DNA of 37,164 nucleotides from positions 1 to 37,164 of IMG/VR virus record IMGVR_UViG_3300050821_000418; one strand, given 5' to 3'. Below, piece by piece: positions 1 through 9,535 of the stretch. The notes under the pieces were generated by a model. The model was not told where the DNA came from. It saw only the letters and a list, made by a program, of their open reading frames with translations, and did not search any database. How positions within the stretch are numbered: position 1 is the first letter of the stretch; each line of letters starts with the position of its first letter. The stretch is from a virus. The position numbers and the translations under genes were made by a program.

Positions 1-2
1 TT

Positions 3-479
3 GACGAATATAAAATCGATCAAGATCAAATTGTAAAAGCTGATGATCTAGCAATATTCAATGAATTAAATACAAGAGAAAAAGTAAATGCTCTTGAAAT
101 ATTAATGCGTCAACAGCCGCAAATCGAATTAGAAGTTAGGAACTATTTTGCTTATGGTACATATATTCGCGAATTATATATCCCACAAGGAGTTATATTA
201 ACTGGCAAGATACATAAATATAGTCAATTTAATATACTGATTAAAGGTGAAATGTCGGTATTGGTTGGTGATGAAGTCAAGCGAATTAAAGCACCATTTC
301 ACGTTGTTTCAGAAGCCGGAACTAAACGTATTGCAATAGCCCATGAAGATTGCATTTGGATTACTATTCACGGAACGCATGAAACAGATACAGATAAGAT
401 AGAGTCTTTCTTTATTGCTCAGAATGAAGTTGAATATTTAGAGTTTTGCGGTCAGTTAAAATTATTGGAGTACACCTAA
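3..479 (+). CDS. Cupin-like phage structural-region protein (5' end outside window)
   Basis: The reading frame is open from the first bases of the window, so the gene starts upstream; the first internal ATG is at 105 but in-frame residues before it (such as FNELNTREKVNALEILM) look like real protein. The core pattern REL(Y)IPQG..LTGKIHK....NI..KGE.SV...DEVKRI.AP......AGTKR...AHED..W.TIH.T.ETD matches a small family of phage proteins with a cupin-type beta barrel that usually lies in the head/tail gene block. The two histidines of the HKYSQFN and AHED regions are where a cupin would bind a metal. Its exact role in the particle is unknown to me. It is followed one base later by the next gene, so the two are probably co-transcribed. 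Confidence 0.75.
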   Translation, partial: DEYKIDQDQIVKADDLAIFNELNTREKVNALEILMRQQPQIELEVRNYFAYGTYIRELYIPQGVILTGKIHKYSQFNILIKGEMSVLVGDEVKRIKAPFHVVSEAGTKRIAIAHEDCIWITIHGTHETDTDKIESFFIAQNEVEYLEFCGQLKLLEYT

Positions 480-480
480 A

Positions 481-681
481 ATGTCTATAAAAGTATATGA
501 TCTTGATAGTGATAATTTAATTGAATTAACACAAGAAAAATTTGATGAAATTGCAAAACGCGAAATTTTAAATTCTAAAAGATATCATGCTTTGAAAACA
601 ATTATAAATATGTCAAATGATGAATTTAACGAAGTGTTTTCACAGTTATATGATTTGATATGGCCATATAAAAAGGGTTAA
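481..681 (+). CDS. Hypothetical protein, 66 aa
   Basis: Small acidic protein that I do not recognise. It starts one base after the cupin-like gene and has a GGAG about ten bases upstream. The middle and end look helical (NDEFNEVFSQLYDLIWPY). No signal peptide, membrane segment or Cys motif is visible. The position between the cupin-like gene and the ejection proteins suggests a virion or assembly role, which is inference only. Confidence 0.65.
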   Translation: MSIKVYDLDSDNLIELTQEKFDEIAKREILNSKRYHALKTIINMSNDEFNEVFSQLYDLIWPYKKG

Positions 682-686
682 TTTAA

Positions 687-1427
687 ATGGCATGGGTAGC
701 TACAGCTATTGTTGGTAGCGGTGTTCTTTCGGCTGCTAGTACTGCTTACGCTGCCAATAAAGCATCACAAGCGCAAGTTGGTGCAGCTAATACAGCGGCT
801 AATACTGCGTTATCTATGTATAATACGACCAATACAAATTTAGCACCTTATCGTGCTATTGGTCAAACGGCAGCTACAGATTTAACTAATCAATTACCAA
901 CGTTAACCGCTCCAATAACGATGGACGAAGCTACATTACAGCAAACGCCCGGTTATCAGTTCAATTTAACGCAAGGTGAAAAAGCTGTTCAAAATTCTGC
1001 GGCTGCTAGAGGATTGGGGAGTTCTGGTGCAGCATTAAAAGGTGCTGCAACATTTGCAACCGGATTAGCAGATAATACTTATCAAAATCAATTTCAAAAT
1101 GCCGTTACCAATCAAACGAATGCTTATAATCGATTAAAAGGATTGGTCGATACCGGAGCTAATGCGGCGGCTGGTACGGGACAAGCTGGAACGGCAGCGG
1201 CTAATACTGCGGCCAGTGCTCAAATTGGGGCTGGTAATGCACAAGCGGCGGGAATTAATCAAACGGCAGCGGGGGTTAATAACGCGGCTAATAATATAGC
1301 TGGTTATGCGGCATATAAAGGATTATATGGTTCAAGTAGCGGTTCCGGTGCTCCGTTACAATCACAAACTGGATTAAATTACGGTGCTAATGGACAACCG
1401 ATAGCTAATCCGACTTATGCTGCTTAA
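687..1427 (+). CDS. DNA transfer / ejection protein, P22 gp7-like
   Basis: The 246-aa product begins with a hydrophobic Gly/Ala/Ser segment (AWVATAIVGSGVLSAAS), followed by Ala/Asn/Thr/Gln-rich low-complexity sequence. In the middle (about residues 90-150) lies the hallmark of phage DNA-transfer proteins: TPGYQFNLTQGEKAVQNSAA, then RGLGSSGAALKGAATFA. Members of this family are packed in the capsid of P22-like podoviruses and leave with the DNA to help build the channel through the host envelope. The following two genes, also rich in Ala and low-complexity sequence, probably complete an ejection set. An AAGGG about ten bases upstream supports the start. Confidence 0.8.
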   Translation: MAWVATAIVGSGVLSAASTAYAANKASQAQVGAANTAANTALSMYNTTNTNLAPYRAIGQTAATDLTNQLPTLTAPITMDEATLQQTPGYQFNLTQGEKAVQNSAAARGLGSSGAALKGAATFATGLADNTYQNQFQNAVTNQTNAYNRLKGLVDTGANAAAGTGQAGTAAANTAASAQIGAGNAQAAGINQTAAGVNNAANNIAGYAAYKGLYGSSSGSGAPLQSQTGLNYGANGQPIANPTYAA

Positions 1428-1446
1428 AAAAAAGGAAAAAATTAAA

Positions 1447-1581
1447 ATGACAATTAGTGGAACTAAAATTAGTTTGGCTAATAAATTAGCATATGATAAA
1501 TTATCCGAACGTGAAAAAAATTGTCACGCTTTAGCATTTTTCTTAGCCGTTTTAAAGAAAGAAACAAAATGCACCGCTTAG
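1447..1581 (+). CDS. Small hypothetical protein, 44 aa
   Basis: The ORF starts MTISGTKISLANKLAYD and ends KKETKCTA. An AAAGGA lies about ten bases upstream and the ORF fills the first half of the 290-base gap between two ejection genes. The sequence has a hydrophobic patch (HALAFFLAVL) flanked by charged residues, so it could touch a membrane or form a short amphipathic helix. Its last codons run into the cloverleaf-like structure at 1572-1653. I do not recognise it. Confidence 0.5.
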   Translation: MTISGTKISLANKLAYDKLSEREKNCHALAFFLAVLKKETKCTA

Positions 1582-1653
1582 GATTTGCACCTAACTATCT
1601 TTGCCGCGTAATTCCTAGGACTCGACAATGTTCTAATCTTGAACTAGACGGTG
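1572..1653 (-). ncRNA. Cloverleaf-like structured RNA candidate
   Basis: On the minus strand an outer helix (CACCG/CGGTG) encloses three arms: GTTC-7 nt-GAAC, then TTGTCG-16 nt-CGGCAA, then TTAGG-TGCAAAT-CCTAA. The last arm resembles a tRNA T-arm, with a 7-nt loop reading TGCAAAT. The first lacks the GG of a D loop, and the middle arm has a 16-nt loop instead of a 7-nt anticodon loop. The minus strand folds better than the plus strand, where one pair becomes C-A. It could be a decayed tRNA or an unrelated junction. It overlaps the end of the 44-aa ORF. Confidence 0.35.
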
Positions 1654-1718
1654 TGGAATTAATTTATTTGATTAAATGATTTTGGCATAATCACGAATTA
1701 TTACGGATTGTTACAAGA

Positions 1719-3128
1719 ATGGCCGAAGTCGATACCTCTAGCTATTTAAAGCCAACTAATCCGGTACCGAAAGGTGCATTAGATCAACTTCAAGATTATC
1801 AAAAAGTTGAATCTAATCGTATTGGTATAGATCAACAGAAACTTAAATTAGCTAACGATCATTGGTCGCTTGCTAATGAAGCGTTAGGAAAATTAATATA
1901 CGATCCAGAATTAAATGCTAGTAAAATTCAAGATAAAGCACAAGAATTACTTAAACTAGGTGTAATGACTCCCGATCATTTTTCGGAATTTGTTAGTCGT
2001 ATTCCCGGCTCATATCAATTACAGAAAGACCCTCAAGCGTTACAAAAGTATCTTGCAACTACGCGTAATCAAGGCTTGGCTAATATGGAAGCCTTGAATT
2101 GGTTTGCTGGCAATAATCCTCATTTAGAAGATATGGGAAGCGGTAAACAACCCGTCACTAATGTTCAAGGTAGGGTTCAAGCTACAGGGCCAGTTACAGC
2201 TACCGGATTACCTCCTACAACTCCCGGTTATCAAAAACCTAATGCAGAATTTCCACAGGGTCGCGTGGCTCCGATTGGTCCCGCACAATCACCCGGATTG
2301 CCTGTAGGAGGCTCGCCAGCAAGCGCGCCATTAAGTCCTAAGCCTGTACAGACAATATCAAGTCGCTTGCCTGTACAGTCTCCTAATGCGACTGGCAGAA
2401 CACTTCCCGAAGGGGCATCTATTAATTCGCCGCAAGCTTTTAATGGACGATTTACAGGGATTACGCCGGGCGAACCGCCTCCCGGACAAATGGAAGCGGC
2501 CGAAATTGCTGGTAAAGGTTCCGGCGAAGCGTTGGCAAGAGCTAGACAATCGGCTGGTAATTTTCAACGCGAAATATTTCCTCTTACGCAAGCTATTCCG
2601 GCAATGGAAAAACTTGGTACTAAAGGAACTGGACCGGGAACAGAAACGCTTAATCATATTGCATCGTTTATTCTTTCTAATGTTCCCGGTGTAAGTGAAA
2701 AAGACCCGGCTTTTGCTAATGTGCCAACTTATGATAAAGCTAAAAAATATATGGTTGATTTTGTCAATCAAACTGGAAATACTGGAACTAATGATAAATT
2801 AGCCGCTGCTTTTGCTGGTAATCCATCTGTTAATATTTCTAATGCTGCGGCCGTCGATGTTCTCAAATCAGCTTTATCATTACGTTTAATGCAGCAAGCA
2901 CAATATTTAGAATTTGAAAAAAGTAGCAAACCTGATTCTGAATTTTCTAAATTTATTGCTCAAAAGAATAATCAACTTGATCCGCGTGCATTTGGTGTAA
3001 ATTATATGTCACCAGAAGCCAAACAAAAACTTAAAGAACAATTAAGTAAAAATCCGAAAGAAAAAGAACTATTTGAAAAATCAATTCAAATAGCTCATGA
3101 TGCTGGATATATAGTTTTAGGTAAGTAA
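1719..3128 (+). CDS. Probable internal virion / DNA ejection protein, 469 aa
   Basis: I do not recognise a named family. The first third is helical and charged, with residues 1-130 dominated by Leu, Lys, Gln and Asn. About residues 140-260 are a Pro/Gly/Ala-rich unstructured linker with repeated VAPIGPAQSPGLP-like runs. The C-terminal half is again helical and Ala/Lys-rich. This build and the position between the gp7-like protein and the 707-aa protein fit a podovirus ejection protein. No signal peptide or enzyme motif is visible. The ribosome site is weak. A short base gap leads to the next gene, so they share an operon. Confidence 0.6.
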   Translation: MAEVDTSSYLKPTNPVPKGALDQLQDYQKVESNRIGIDQQKLKLANDHWSLANEALGKLIYDPELNASKIQDKAQELLKLGVMTPDHFSEFVSRIPGSYQLQKDPQALQKYLATTRNQGLANMEALNWFAGNNPHLEDMGSGKQPVTNVQGRVQATGPVTATGLPPTTPGYQKPNAEFPQGRVAPIGPAQSPGLPVGGSPASAPLSPKPVQTISSRLPVQSPNATGRTLPEGASINSPQAFNGRFTGITPGEPPPGQMEAAEIAGKGSGEALARARQSAGNFQREIFPLTQAIPAMEKLGTKGTGPGTETLNHIASFILSNVPGVSEKDPAFANVPTYDKAKKYMVDFVNQTGNTGTNDKLAAAFAGNPSVNISNAAAVDVLKSALSLRLMQQAQYLEFEKSSKPDSEFSKFIAQKNNQLDPRAFGVNYMSPEAKQKLKEQLSKNPKEKELFEKSIQIAHDAGYIVLGK

Positions 3129-3135
3129 ATAAATA

Positions 3136-5259
3136 ATGCCTACACTTGCAGAACAATATTTAAGCGGCGATACTTCAAATATTAAAAGTGAGCCTGTTGA
3201 ATCGGATTCGCTTGCCGATAAATATTTGTCTTTAACGCCTGCTGAAATTGCCGCCGAACGTACTCGCAAATCAGTTATTGGACATAAAGGTAATACATTA
3301 TCCGATATTGCTTCTGGTGCCAACCAAAGTCTTAGTGATGTGGGCAATAGTATTGAACACGGAATTAGATTTTTTGATCGATTGATTAATTCAAATGCGA
3401 AAGTCAATTTAGATACTGGACAAGTTGAAGTTAGTGGTCCTGGTGCAGAACGTAAAAAAGCATTTGATAAACAAGTAGAAGAAGAAAAGAAAAATATCCC
3501 TGAAAATCCAAGTACGGGATATAATATCGGTCGCGTTGGCGGTCAAATTGCTATTACGTCTGCATTAACTCCGATTAGAACTATTTCAAAAGGCGCCGAT
3601 ATATTAACTAAAGCTTTGCCCACAATTAATGCTGTTACAGGGGCTATTGAAAAAGCACCATTGGTTAATCGTTTAGCTTCTGCAACATATAAAGGTGCCG
3701 CTGTAGGTTCTGAATTTGGCGCATTAACATCTTCCGCTAATGATAAATCTTTAGGACGTAATATCGGTGGAGGCTTATTGGCTGGTACAGTTGGAGGACC
3801 TTTATTCGAATTGGCCGGTATCGCTGGAAAAGGTGCAGCGGCTAAGTTAAAAGAATGGCGCGACATTAGCAAAGCAAGCGGTGATTTAAGTCCGATTGCT
3901 GTTAAGAATACGCTGCAAGTTCTTAGCGATGCCGGATATACACCACAACAAGTTAAAGCTGAATTAGCTAGACTTGGACCGGACGCAACAATTGCTGATC
4001 TAGACCCTGCATTTTTAGCTGAAGCTAATGCATTAGCTAAAAGCGGCGGAACAGCAACATCATTAATGAAAGGTCGTTATCAAGCAAGAGCGGATCAAGC
4101 TAATGATGCTGCTATGCAAATGTTCGAAAAGCGATTGGGGGGCGTTCCTGATTTGGATATTGCTAAGCAACGTATTATTGATGATGCTCATAGATTGACA
4201 AAAACAGATTATGACGCGGCTCATGCATCTACTCAGATTTTAGATGCTAAACCCCTTATAGATGAAATAAACGATAAACTTAAAGTTGCTAAAGGTCCGC
4301 ACGCACAAGCCTTGAATACTGCAAAATCTCTTTTGTATAAAAATGAAGTTGATGCATCAGGAAATAAAGTTCCTGAAAATTCTGTTATCGGTTTACATGA
4401 AACTCGAAAAAATTTAGACGATATTATTCAAAAGGCTAAGGAACCGCAATCCAGCACGGGACGAAATGCTTTAAATGCAATCAAAGACGCTAGAGCTAAA
4501 GTTGATGATTTATTAAAAACTAATCTGCAAATGAAAGCCGCTGATGAAAAATTTGCAGAAAAAATGGGCATTGCCAATGGATTACAAATAGGTAAAGACG
4601 CTTTCAATAACAAAACTAATTATAATCAATTCTATAAAATTTATTCTACAGCTTCGCCAGAAGTTCAAGAAACAATTAGAGAAGGTGCAAGAGGGGCTAT
4701 TGGCGATTTAATGCATGGTGGTCCGCAAGGTGAATTGTCGGCTTCACAAAAATTATTTGAAAAGAAATCACTTAATCGTGATAAATTTACATTGATGTTT
4801 GGTAAAGGCGCCGAAGATGTTTTAGACGAATTGCATAATAGATTAAATTTTAAACGTACAGAACAACAAATAGAACACGGTTCATTAACGGCACAACACG
4901 AAGCTATTCAAGCCCGTTACGGCATTAGACCGGCTGGTAACGAATCTTATTTGAGTGCTGCGGCTAAAGGCGGCATAGCTGACGTTATTGGCGGAACGCC
5001 GCTTATCGCCACTGGCATTAATACCGGCAAACGTTTATTAAGTGGTGGCTATTCGAGCTATACTGAAAATAGGCTCGGTGCTAAGATTGGCGGAACGGCC
5101 GATATTCTCTCACGTCAAGGTGCGCAACGAGATAATGCAGTTGACATTTTAAATAGAGTGGAGAAAGTACGTAACAAGCCTTCTAAAGAAAGTTTATTGC
5201 GATTGCCCGTCACGTTGCCGACTGCTTTGACACAACAATATAATGACAGTAGAAAATAA
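3136..5259 (+). CDS. Large internal virion / ejection protein, 707 aa
   Basis: The product is long, mostly helical and rich in Ala, Lys and Asp. The N-terminal 120 residues are charged. About residues 130-240 contain Gly/Ala-rich amphipathic stretches (GYNIGRVGGQIAITSAL, GGGLLAGTVGGPLFELAGIA) like those of phage proteins that enter the host envelope during DNA injection. The C-terminal half looks like extended helices or coiled coil (DAKPLIDEINDKLKVAKG and following). I see no lytic transglycosylase or peptidase catalytic motif. It is the third gene of a probable ejection set after the gp7-like gene. Assignment rests on order and composition, since sequence families for these proteins diverge fast. 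Confidence 0.6.
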   Translation: MPTLAEQYLSGDTSNIKSEPVESDSLADKYLSLTPAEIAAERTRKSVIGHKGNTLSDIASGANQSLSDVGNSIEHGIRFFDRLINSNAKVNLDTGQVEVSGPGAERKKAFDKQVEEEKKNIPENPSTGYNIGRVGGQIAITSALTPIRTISKGADILTKALPTINAVTGAIEKAPLVNRLASATYKGAAVGSEFGALTSSANDKSLGRNIGGGLLAGTVGGPLFELAGIAGKGAAAKLKEWRDISKASGDLSPIAVKNTLQVLSDAGYTPQQVKAELARLGPDATIADLDPAFLAEANALAKSGGTATSLMKGRYQARADQANDAAMQMFEKRLGGVPDLDIAKQRIIDDAHRLTKTDYDAAHASTQILDAKPLIDEINDKLKVAKGPHAQALNTAKSLLYKNEVDASGNKVPENSVIGLHETRKNLDDIIQKAKEPQSSTGRNALNAIKDARAKVDDLLKTNLQMKAADEKFAEKMGIANGLQIGKDAFNNKTNYNQFYKIYSTASPEVQETIREGARGAIGDLMHGGPQGELSASQKLFEKKSLNRDKFTLMFGKGAEDVLDELHNRLNFKRTEQQIEHGSLTAQHEAIQARYGIRPAGNESYLSAAAKGGIADVIGGTPLIATGINTGKRLLSGGYSSYTENRLGAKIGGTADILSRQGAQRDNAVDILNRVEKVRNKPSKESLLRLPVTLPTALTQQYNDSRK

Positions 5260-5335
5260 TTCAAATACAAATACTATTAAACATCCAAATAATATTTCTT
5301 TCATAGTATCGTAATTAATCATCAATAGGCCGATC

Positions 5336-8300
5336 ATGAATAAAATTGCTGCTAAGATGTTCATTTTTAGCCTTCTTATTTGTGGGCAACTTCACGCTCA
5401 AGTTGCCAGCATTTTACCGCCTGCCGAAACACAATTCTTTGATGCGAATGGTAACCCTCTTTCAAGCGGCACCGTTGATTTTTATATTCCTAGTACAACC
5501 ACGCGCAAGACGACTTGGCAAGATGCACTTGAAACTATTCCGAATACAAATCCTGTTGTCTTGGATGCTGCCGGTAAAGCTTTGATTTTGGGAAGTGGTA
5601 GTTATCGTCAAGTTGTTAAAGATATGAATGGAAATTTGATATGGGATCAAGTTACTACTGCACCACTTAGTAGCGGCGCTATAACGTTAGTTGGCGATGG
5701 TCAAGCGGTCGGCTCTATTAAGCCGTGGGCTGGCATTGTAGCTCCGTCACAATACCTTTTTGCTTATGGTCAAACTGTTTCAAGAATGACTTACGCAGCA
5801 TTATTAGCTACAATTACACAAACAAATAATGTAATATGTACTTCATCTAGTCCAATATTAACTGGATTATCTGACACAACTCAGATTAATGTTGGTGCTG
5901 CTGTTGAGTCACCATGCCTTCCCGGTGGAACTATAGTTAGTTCAAAAACTGTTTCTACGGTTACAGTAAATAATAATTCAACTGTTACTCTTAATTCTAC
6001 AGCTATATTTTATCCTTTTGGTAACGGCGATGGAACTACTACATTTACATTACCTGATTTGCGCGGTTATGTTATTGCCGGTCGCGATAATATGGGCGGA
6101 ACTGCCGCTAGTCGTTTAACAACAACTTATTTTGGTTCAAATACTCCCGATGCTACTGGTGCAATAGGTGGCAGTCAATCGTTTACATTATTGCAAGCCA
6201 ATTTACCTAATTTAACTTTAACAACTTCTATTGCTAGCGGTCAAGGTTCGCATACTCATACTGTACCGTTAGCGGCTCAAGCTGTTATGAATTCGGGTTC
6301 CAGTAATGTTATAGAAGGTGGCGGAACTACAACTAGTAGTGCTGCAACATTGCCAGCAATGACCGGAACGACTCCTACAGGTGGCAGCGGAACTCCAATA
6401 TCTACAATTCAACCGACGATTACTTTAAATTATATTATAAAAGTTTTACCGGACGTTAGTCAATCAACAACAAATGTTGTTACTTCTATCGGTGGTCAAA
6501 CTGGTGTTATAACTTGTGGTAGCGGTATTTTATGTACTGGTAATTCGATTAGTTCTAGCGGTGGTGGTTCCGGTACTCCGGGAGGTGCTAATACACAAGT
6601 TCAATTTAATAGTTCTAGTAATTTTGGAGGTTCTGCTAATCTGACTTGGGTTAGTCCTACTTTGACAATCGGTGCAAATTCTTCCGCTACTGGAATATTG
6701 GTTATTGCTGGAACAACTAGTGGAACGCTTACACAAACCGTTCAAGCTAGTGCTGGTTCACCTGTTGTAATTTGGGGAACCAATAGCGGTAGTCCTGCTG
6801 TAACAGCTTCTTCGCCGTTGGCTATTACAAATTCAACGGGCAATGTTACTTGTATTACTTGCGCAACATCAGCTAATAATCTTTCATTTTTTGCTTCTAC
6901 AACTTCTGCACAATTATTTGGTATCGTTTCTAATCCGACTGGTAGCGGATTATTAGTATTTAATAGTTCTCCGACTTTAGTTTCACCAACTTTAGGTGCG
7001 GCTACCGCGACTAGCGTTAACGGATTAACTTTAACTTCATCTACCGGAACATTTACTTTAACTAATGCTAAAACGTTTTCTGTTGCTAATTCGATTGCAT
7101 TAGCCGGTATTGATTCTAGTACAATTACCTTTCAAGCTACTGATACATATGTTGGTCGCGCAACTACAGATACGTTAACTAATAAAACATATGATACTGC
7201 CGGTACTGGAAATTCATTTAAAATCAACGGAACTGGTATAACTGCAATTGGCGGTAATACCGGAACTGTGGGCACTACAAGCGGAGCATTAACGAGTGGT
7301 CATTGTGTCAGTATTGATGCTAATGCCAATTTTATTGATGCTGGTGGAGCCTGTACGACTGGTGGAGGGGGCGGAACTGTTAACGCTGGTACATCGGGAC
7401 AAATTGCTTATTATGGTACTTCTTCGACTATTGTTTCAGGTAATGCCAATTTAACTATTAGTACGGGAGCATTAACAGTAGGACTTGCGGGAAGTGTACA
7501 AGGTAGCTTAAAGCTTTCCGGTGTAACTTCTGGTACAACTACTTTTGCTGTTGCTGCGGCGGCTTCAGGTACATTAACTTTTCCTGCTGTAACTGATACA
7601 ATGGTTGGTCGCGCTACAACTGATACTCTCACCAATAAAACTTTAACCGCTCCGGTCATTGCCACTATTACAAATACTGGAACTTTAACTTTACCCACAA
7701 GTACAGATACGCTTGTCGGTCGTGCTACAACAGATACATTAACCAATAAAACTTATAATACGGCTGGAACAGGCAATGCCTTTAGCATTAACGGGCAATC
7801 TATAACCGGAATCAGTGGTAATACAAATAAAGTTGCAACGGTTTCAGGATCATTTACAACAAATGATTGTTTAGCTGTTGATGCTAATGGGAATGTAATT
7901 GACAATGGTTCCGGTTGTGTTTCGGCGGCTGGTACTAGTGGAGGTATTCCATATTACAATACAAGTACGTCCGTTGCTTCATCGGCTGCATTGACGATAA
8001 ACGCTATGGTTTTAGGTGGTGGCGCTGGTGCTGCACCTTATTCAGGATTATGTACAAGTTCTGCAACGGCTGGAATTACTTGTAGTTCTGCTACAACAGG
8101 GCGTCCACAACATATATTGCAAAATACAACTTCTGATACTAACGCTTCACTTTTTACTTTTCAAAAATCCCGTAGTGGTGGCAATGTTCAATCCGCCGAT
8201 GTTCTCGGAAATATTGAATTTCAAGGTTTTTCTAATAGTGCTTATAATAATGCAACACAAATTTATTCTCAAGTTGCAGCCGCTCCCAGCGGAAGCGTTG

Positions 8301-8659
8301 TTCCTACAAAAATTGTATTTAATACAAGCGGTAGCTCGCTATTAAATCAGTCATTAACTTTTGATAATAACGCACATATATCAATTGGACAATCTTCAGC
8401 ACCTACAGTTGGAACTTGTGGTACTAGTCCTAGTGTAAATGGAACTGATACTTATGGTCAAATTACTACAGGAAGTACCGCTACAACTTCATGCACTCTT
8501 ACATTTAATACTGTTTTCGCAAATGCTCCATTTTGTTCGGTAAGTCCTGTAGGTGGCGCTAATTCGGGTCTTTTTGTAATTCCATCAACAACTACAATGA
8601 TTATTCAATATACGAGTGTAACAAATTGGAAATTCAATTATATATGTTTAGGAGCATAA
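5336..8659 (+). CDS. Tail fibre with collar domain and N-terminal signal peptide, 1107 aa
   Basis: Residues 1-21 (MNKIAAKMFIFSLLICGQ then LHA|Q) form a good Sec signal peptide, odd for a virion protein. Residues about 24-110 resemble tail-spike/fibre head-binding domains (GNPLSSGTVDFYIP, NPVVLDAAGKA, GSYRQVVKDMNGNLIWD). A phage tail collar domain follows at about 125-380: VGSIKPWAGIVAPSQYLFAY, then TTFTLPDLRGYVIAGRDNMG and a QGSHTHTV loop. The long Ser/Thr/Gly/Asn shaft carries three copies of TDT.VGRATTDTLTNKT (coding about 7140-7200, 7590-7645, 7700-7755), a common fibre repeat. The C-terminal 60 residues contain paired Cys (TTSCTLTFN, APFCSVSP, FNYICLGA) and may be the receptor-binding tip. 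It probably sets host range. An AGG seven bases upstream supports the start. Confidence 0.85.
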   Translation: MNKIAAKMFIFSLLICGQLHAQVASILPPAETQFFDANGNPLSSGTVDFYIPSTTTRKTTWQDALETIPNTNPVVLDAAGKALILGSGSYRQVVKDMNGNLIWDQVTTAPLSSGAITLVGDGQAVGSIKPWAGIVAPSQYLFAYGQTVSRMTYAALLATITQTNNVICTSSSPILTGLSDTTQINVGAAVESPCLPGGTIVSSKTVSTVTVNNNSTVTLNSTAIFYPFGNGDGTTTFTLPDLRGYVIAGRDNMGGTAASRLTTTYFGSNTPDATGAIGGSQSFTLLQANLPNLTLTTSIASGQGSHTHTVPLAAQAVMNSGSSNVIEGGGTTTSSAATLPAMTGTTPTGGSGTPISTIQPTITLNYIIKVLPDVSQSTTNVVTSIGGQTGVITCGSGILCTGNSISSSGGGSGTPGGANTQVQFNSSSNFGGSANLTWVSPTLTIGANSSATGILVIAGTTSGTLTQTVQASAGSPVVIWGTNSGSPAVTASSPLAITNSTGNVTCITCATSANNLSFFASTTSAQLFGIVSNPTGSGLLVFNSSPTLVSPTLGAATATSVNGLTLTSSTGTFTLTNAKTFSVANSIALAGIDSSTITFQATDTYVGRATTDTLTNKTYDTAGTGNSFKINGTGITAIGGNTGTVGTTSGALTSGHCVSIDANANFIDAGGACTTGGGGGTVNAGTSGQIAYYGTSSTIVSGNANLTISTGALTVGLAGSVQGSLKLSGVTSGTTTFAVAAAASGTLTFPAVTDTMVGRATTDTLTNKTLTAPVIATITNTGTLTLPTSTDTLVGRATTDTLTNKTYNTAGTGNAFSINGQSITGISGNTNKVATVSGSFTTNDCLAVDANGNVIDNGSGCVSAAGTSGGIPYYNTSTSVASSAALTINAMVLGGGAGAAPYSGLCTSSATAGITCSSATTGRPQHILQNTTSDTNASLFTFQKSRSGGNVQSADVLGNIEFQGFSNSAYNNATQIYSQVAAAPSGSVVPTKIVFNTSGSSLLNQSLTFDNNAHISIGQSSAPTVGTCGTSPSVNGTDTYGQITTGSTATTSCTLTFNTVFANAPFCSVSPVGGANSGLFVIPSTTTMIIQYTSVTNWKFNYICLGA

Positions 8660-8881
8660 ATGAAAAAGTTTTTGTTAATATCGTGTTGCTTGCTTTCGTT
8701 TAATGCGAATGCTCAACAAACGGAATATACTGTTAAGTTGACAGCGCAAGAATTAGATTTAATCGGCGAAGGTTTGGGAACACAACCTTTTAAAGTTGTT
8801 GCTCCGTTGCTTCAGAAGATGCGAGAACAAATCGCGGCGCAACAACAAGTTAAAGAAGAAAAGAAGGATGAATCTAAATGA
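8660..8881 (+). CDS. Small exported protein, 73 aa
   Basis: The gene starts directly after the tail-fibre stop. Residues 1-18 are a clear signal peptide (MKKFLLISCCLLSFNANA|Q). The mature part is helical, with an acidic/Lys tail (EEKKDESK), and I see no enzyme motif. The Cys-Cys pair sits inside the hydrophobic core and is not followed by a clean lipobox. The gene overlaps the endolysin start by four bases (ATGA), so it belongs to the lysis operon; a role in the periplasm is likely, but a specific function is not visible. Confidence 0.7.
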   Translation: MKKFLLISCCLLSFNANAQQTEYTVKLTAQELDLIGEGLGTQPFKVVAPLLQKMREQIAAQQQVKEEKKDESK

Positions 8882-9534
8882 ATGATATTCAATTTAAACT
8901 AAATCCAAAAGTAGTCGATATATATCACGGCGATGAAGTATCGAGTTTTCAAAAGGCTCACGATTTTGGTATTCGTGGCGTCATTCATAAAGCTACGCAA
9001 GGTGTTCTAACGCACGATGCTCTTTATGAGGTTAGACGCAAACAAGCCACTGATATTATGCTTTGGGGTGCTTACGATTTTAATACTGGCGATCCTCCTA
9101 AGCAGCAAGTTGACTATTTCTTTAAGGTCGCACAACCCGATGAAAAGACCTTGTGCGCATTAGATTTTGAAGATAACACACATTCGGAAATGTCGCTTGC
9201 ACAAGCACGCGAATATCTTGAATATGCAGATGAAAAGTTAGGGCGATTATTCTGGATTTATTCCGGCAATCGATTGAAGCAATTGATTGTTCACGCTGAT
9301 GCTGAAACGCGCGCTTTCTTCGCCAAGCATAAATTATGGGGATGTGAGTACGGACCTAAATGGAAAAACGTTGACGTTAATGGACATGCATTACCTTGGG
9401 ATAAGCCGACGTTATGGCAATATACCGGGGATGGTAACGGACCGTTACCGCATAATGTTCCTGGTTTACAGTCGAAAATGGATATTAACCATTTTGACGG
9501 AACTGATGAAGAATTAATAGCCGTATGGTGTTAA
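8878..9534 (+). CDS. Endolysin: GH25 muramidase
   Basis: Glycoside hydrolase family 25 lysozymes cut the MurNAc-GlcNAc bond of peptidoglycan at the end of infection. The family pattern is complete: VVDIYHGD at residues 12-19 (first acidic residue D14), GVIHKATQG at about 34-42, GAYDFNTG at about 64-71, the catalytic LDFED at 95-99, then LWQYTGDG and the closing MDINHFDG near 200. At 218 aa it is a bare catalytic domain with no cell-wall-binding module and no signal peptide, so release should need a holin; two candidates lie downstream. The ATG overlaps the previous stop by four bases. Confidence 0.9.
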   Translation: MNDIQFKLNPKVVDIYHGDEVSSFQKAHDFGIRGVIHKATQGVLTHDALYEVRRKQATDIMLWGAYDFNTGDPPKQQVDYFFKVAQPDEKTLCALDFEDNTHSEMSLAQAREYLEYADEKLGRLFWIYSGNRLKQLIVHADAETRAFFAKHKLWGCEYGPKWKNVDVNGHALPWDKPTLWQYTGDGNGPLPHNVPGLQSKMDINHFDGTDEELIAVWC

Positions 9535-9535
9535 A

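Noticed and set aside
2358-2771. 137-aa minus-strand ORF
   Set aside because: Shadow of the 469-aa virion gene; composition is random and rich in Ser, Arg and Phe, with no ribosome site.
7411-7746. 111-aa minus-strand ORF with repeats
   Set aside because: Antisense of the tail-fibre repeats; the repeated protein pattern simply reflects the fibre repeats.
7140-7755. DNA-level repeats in the tail-fibre gene as a mobile or CRISPR-like array
   Set aside because: The copies code for a well-known fibre protein repeat (VGRATTDTLTNKT) in frame and have no uniform spacers.
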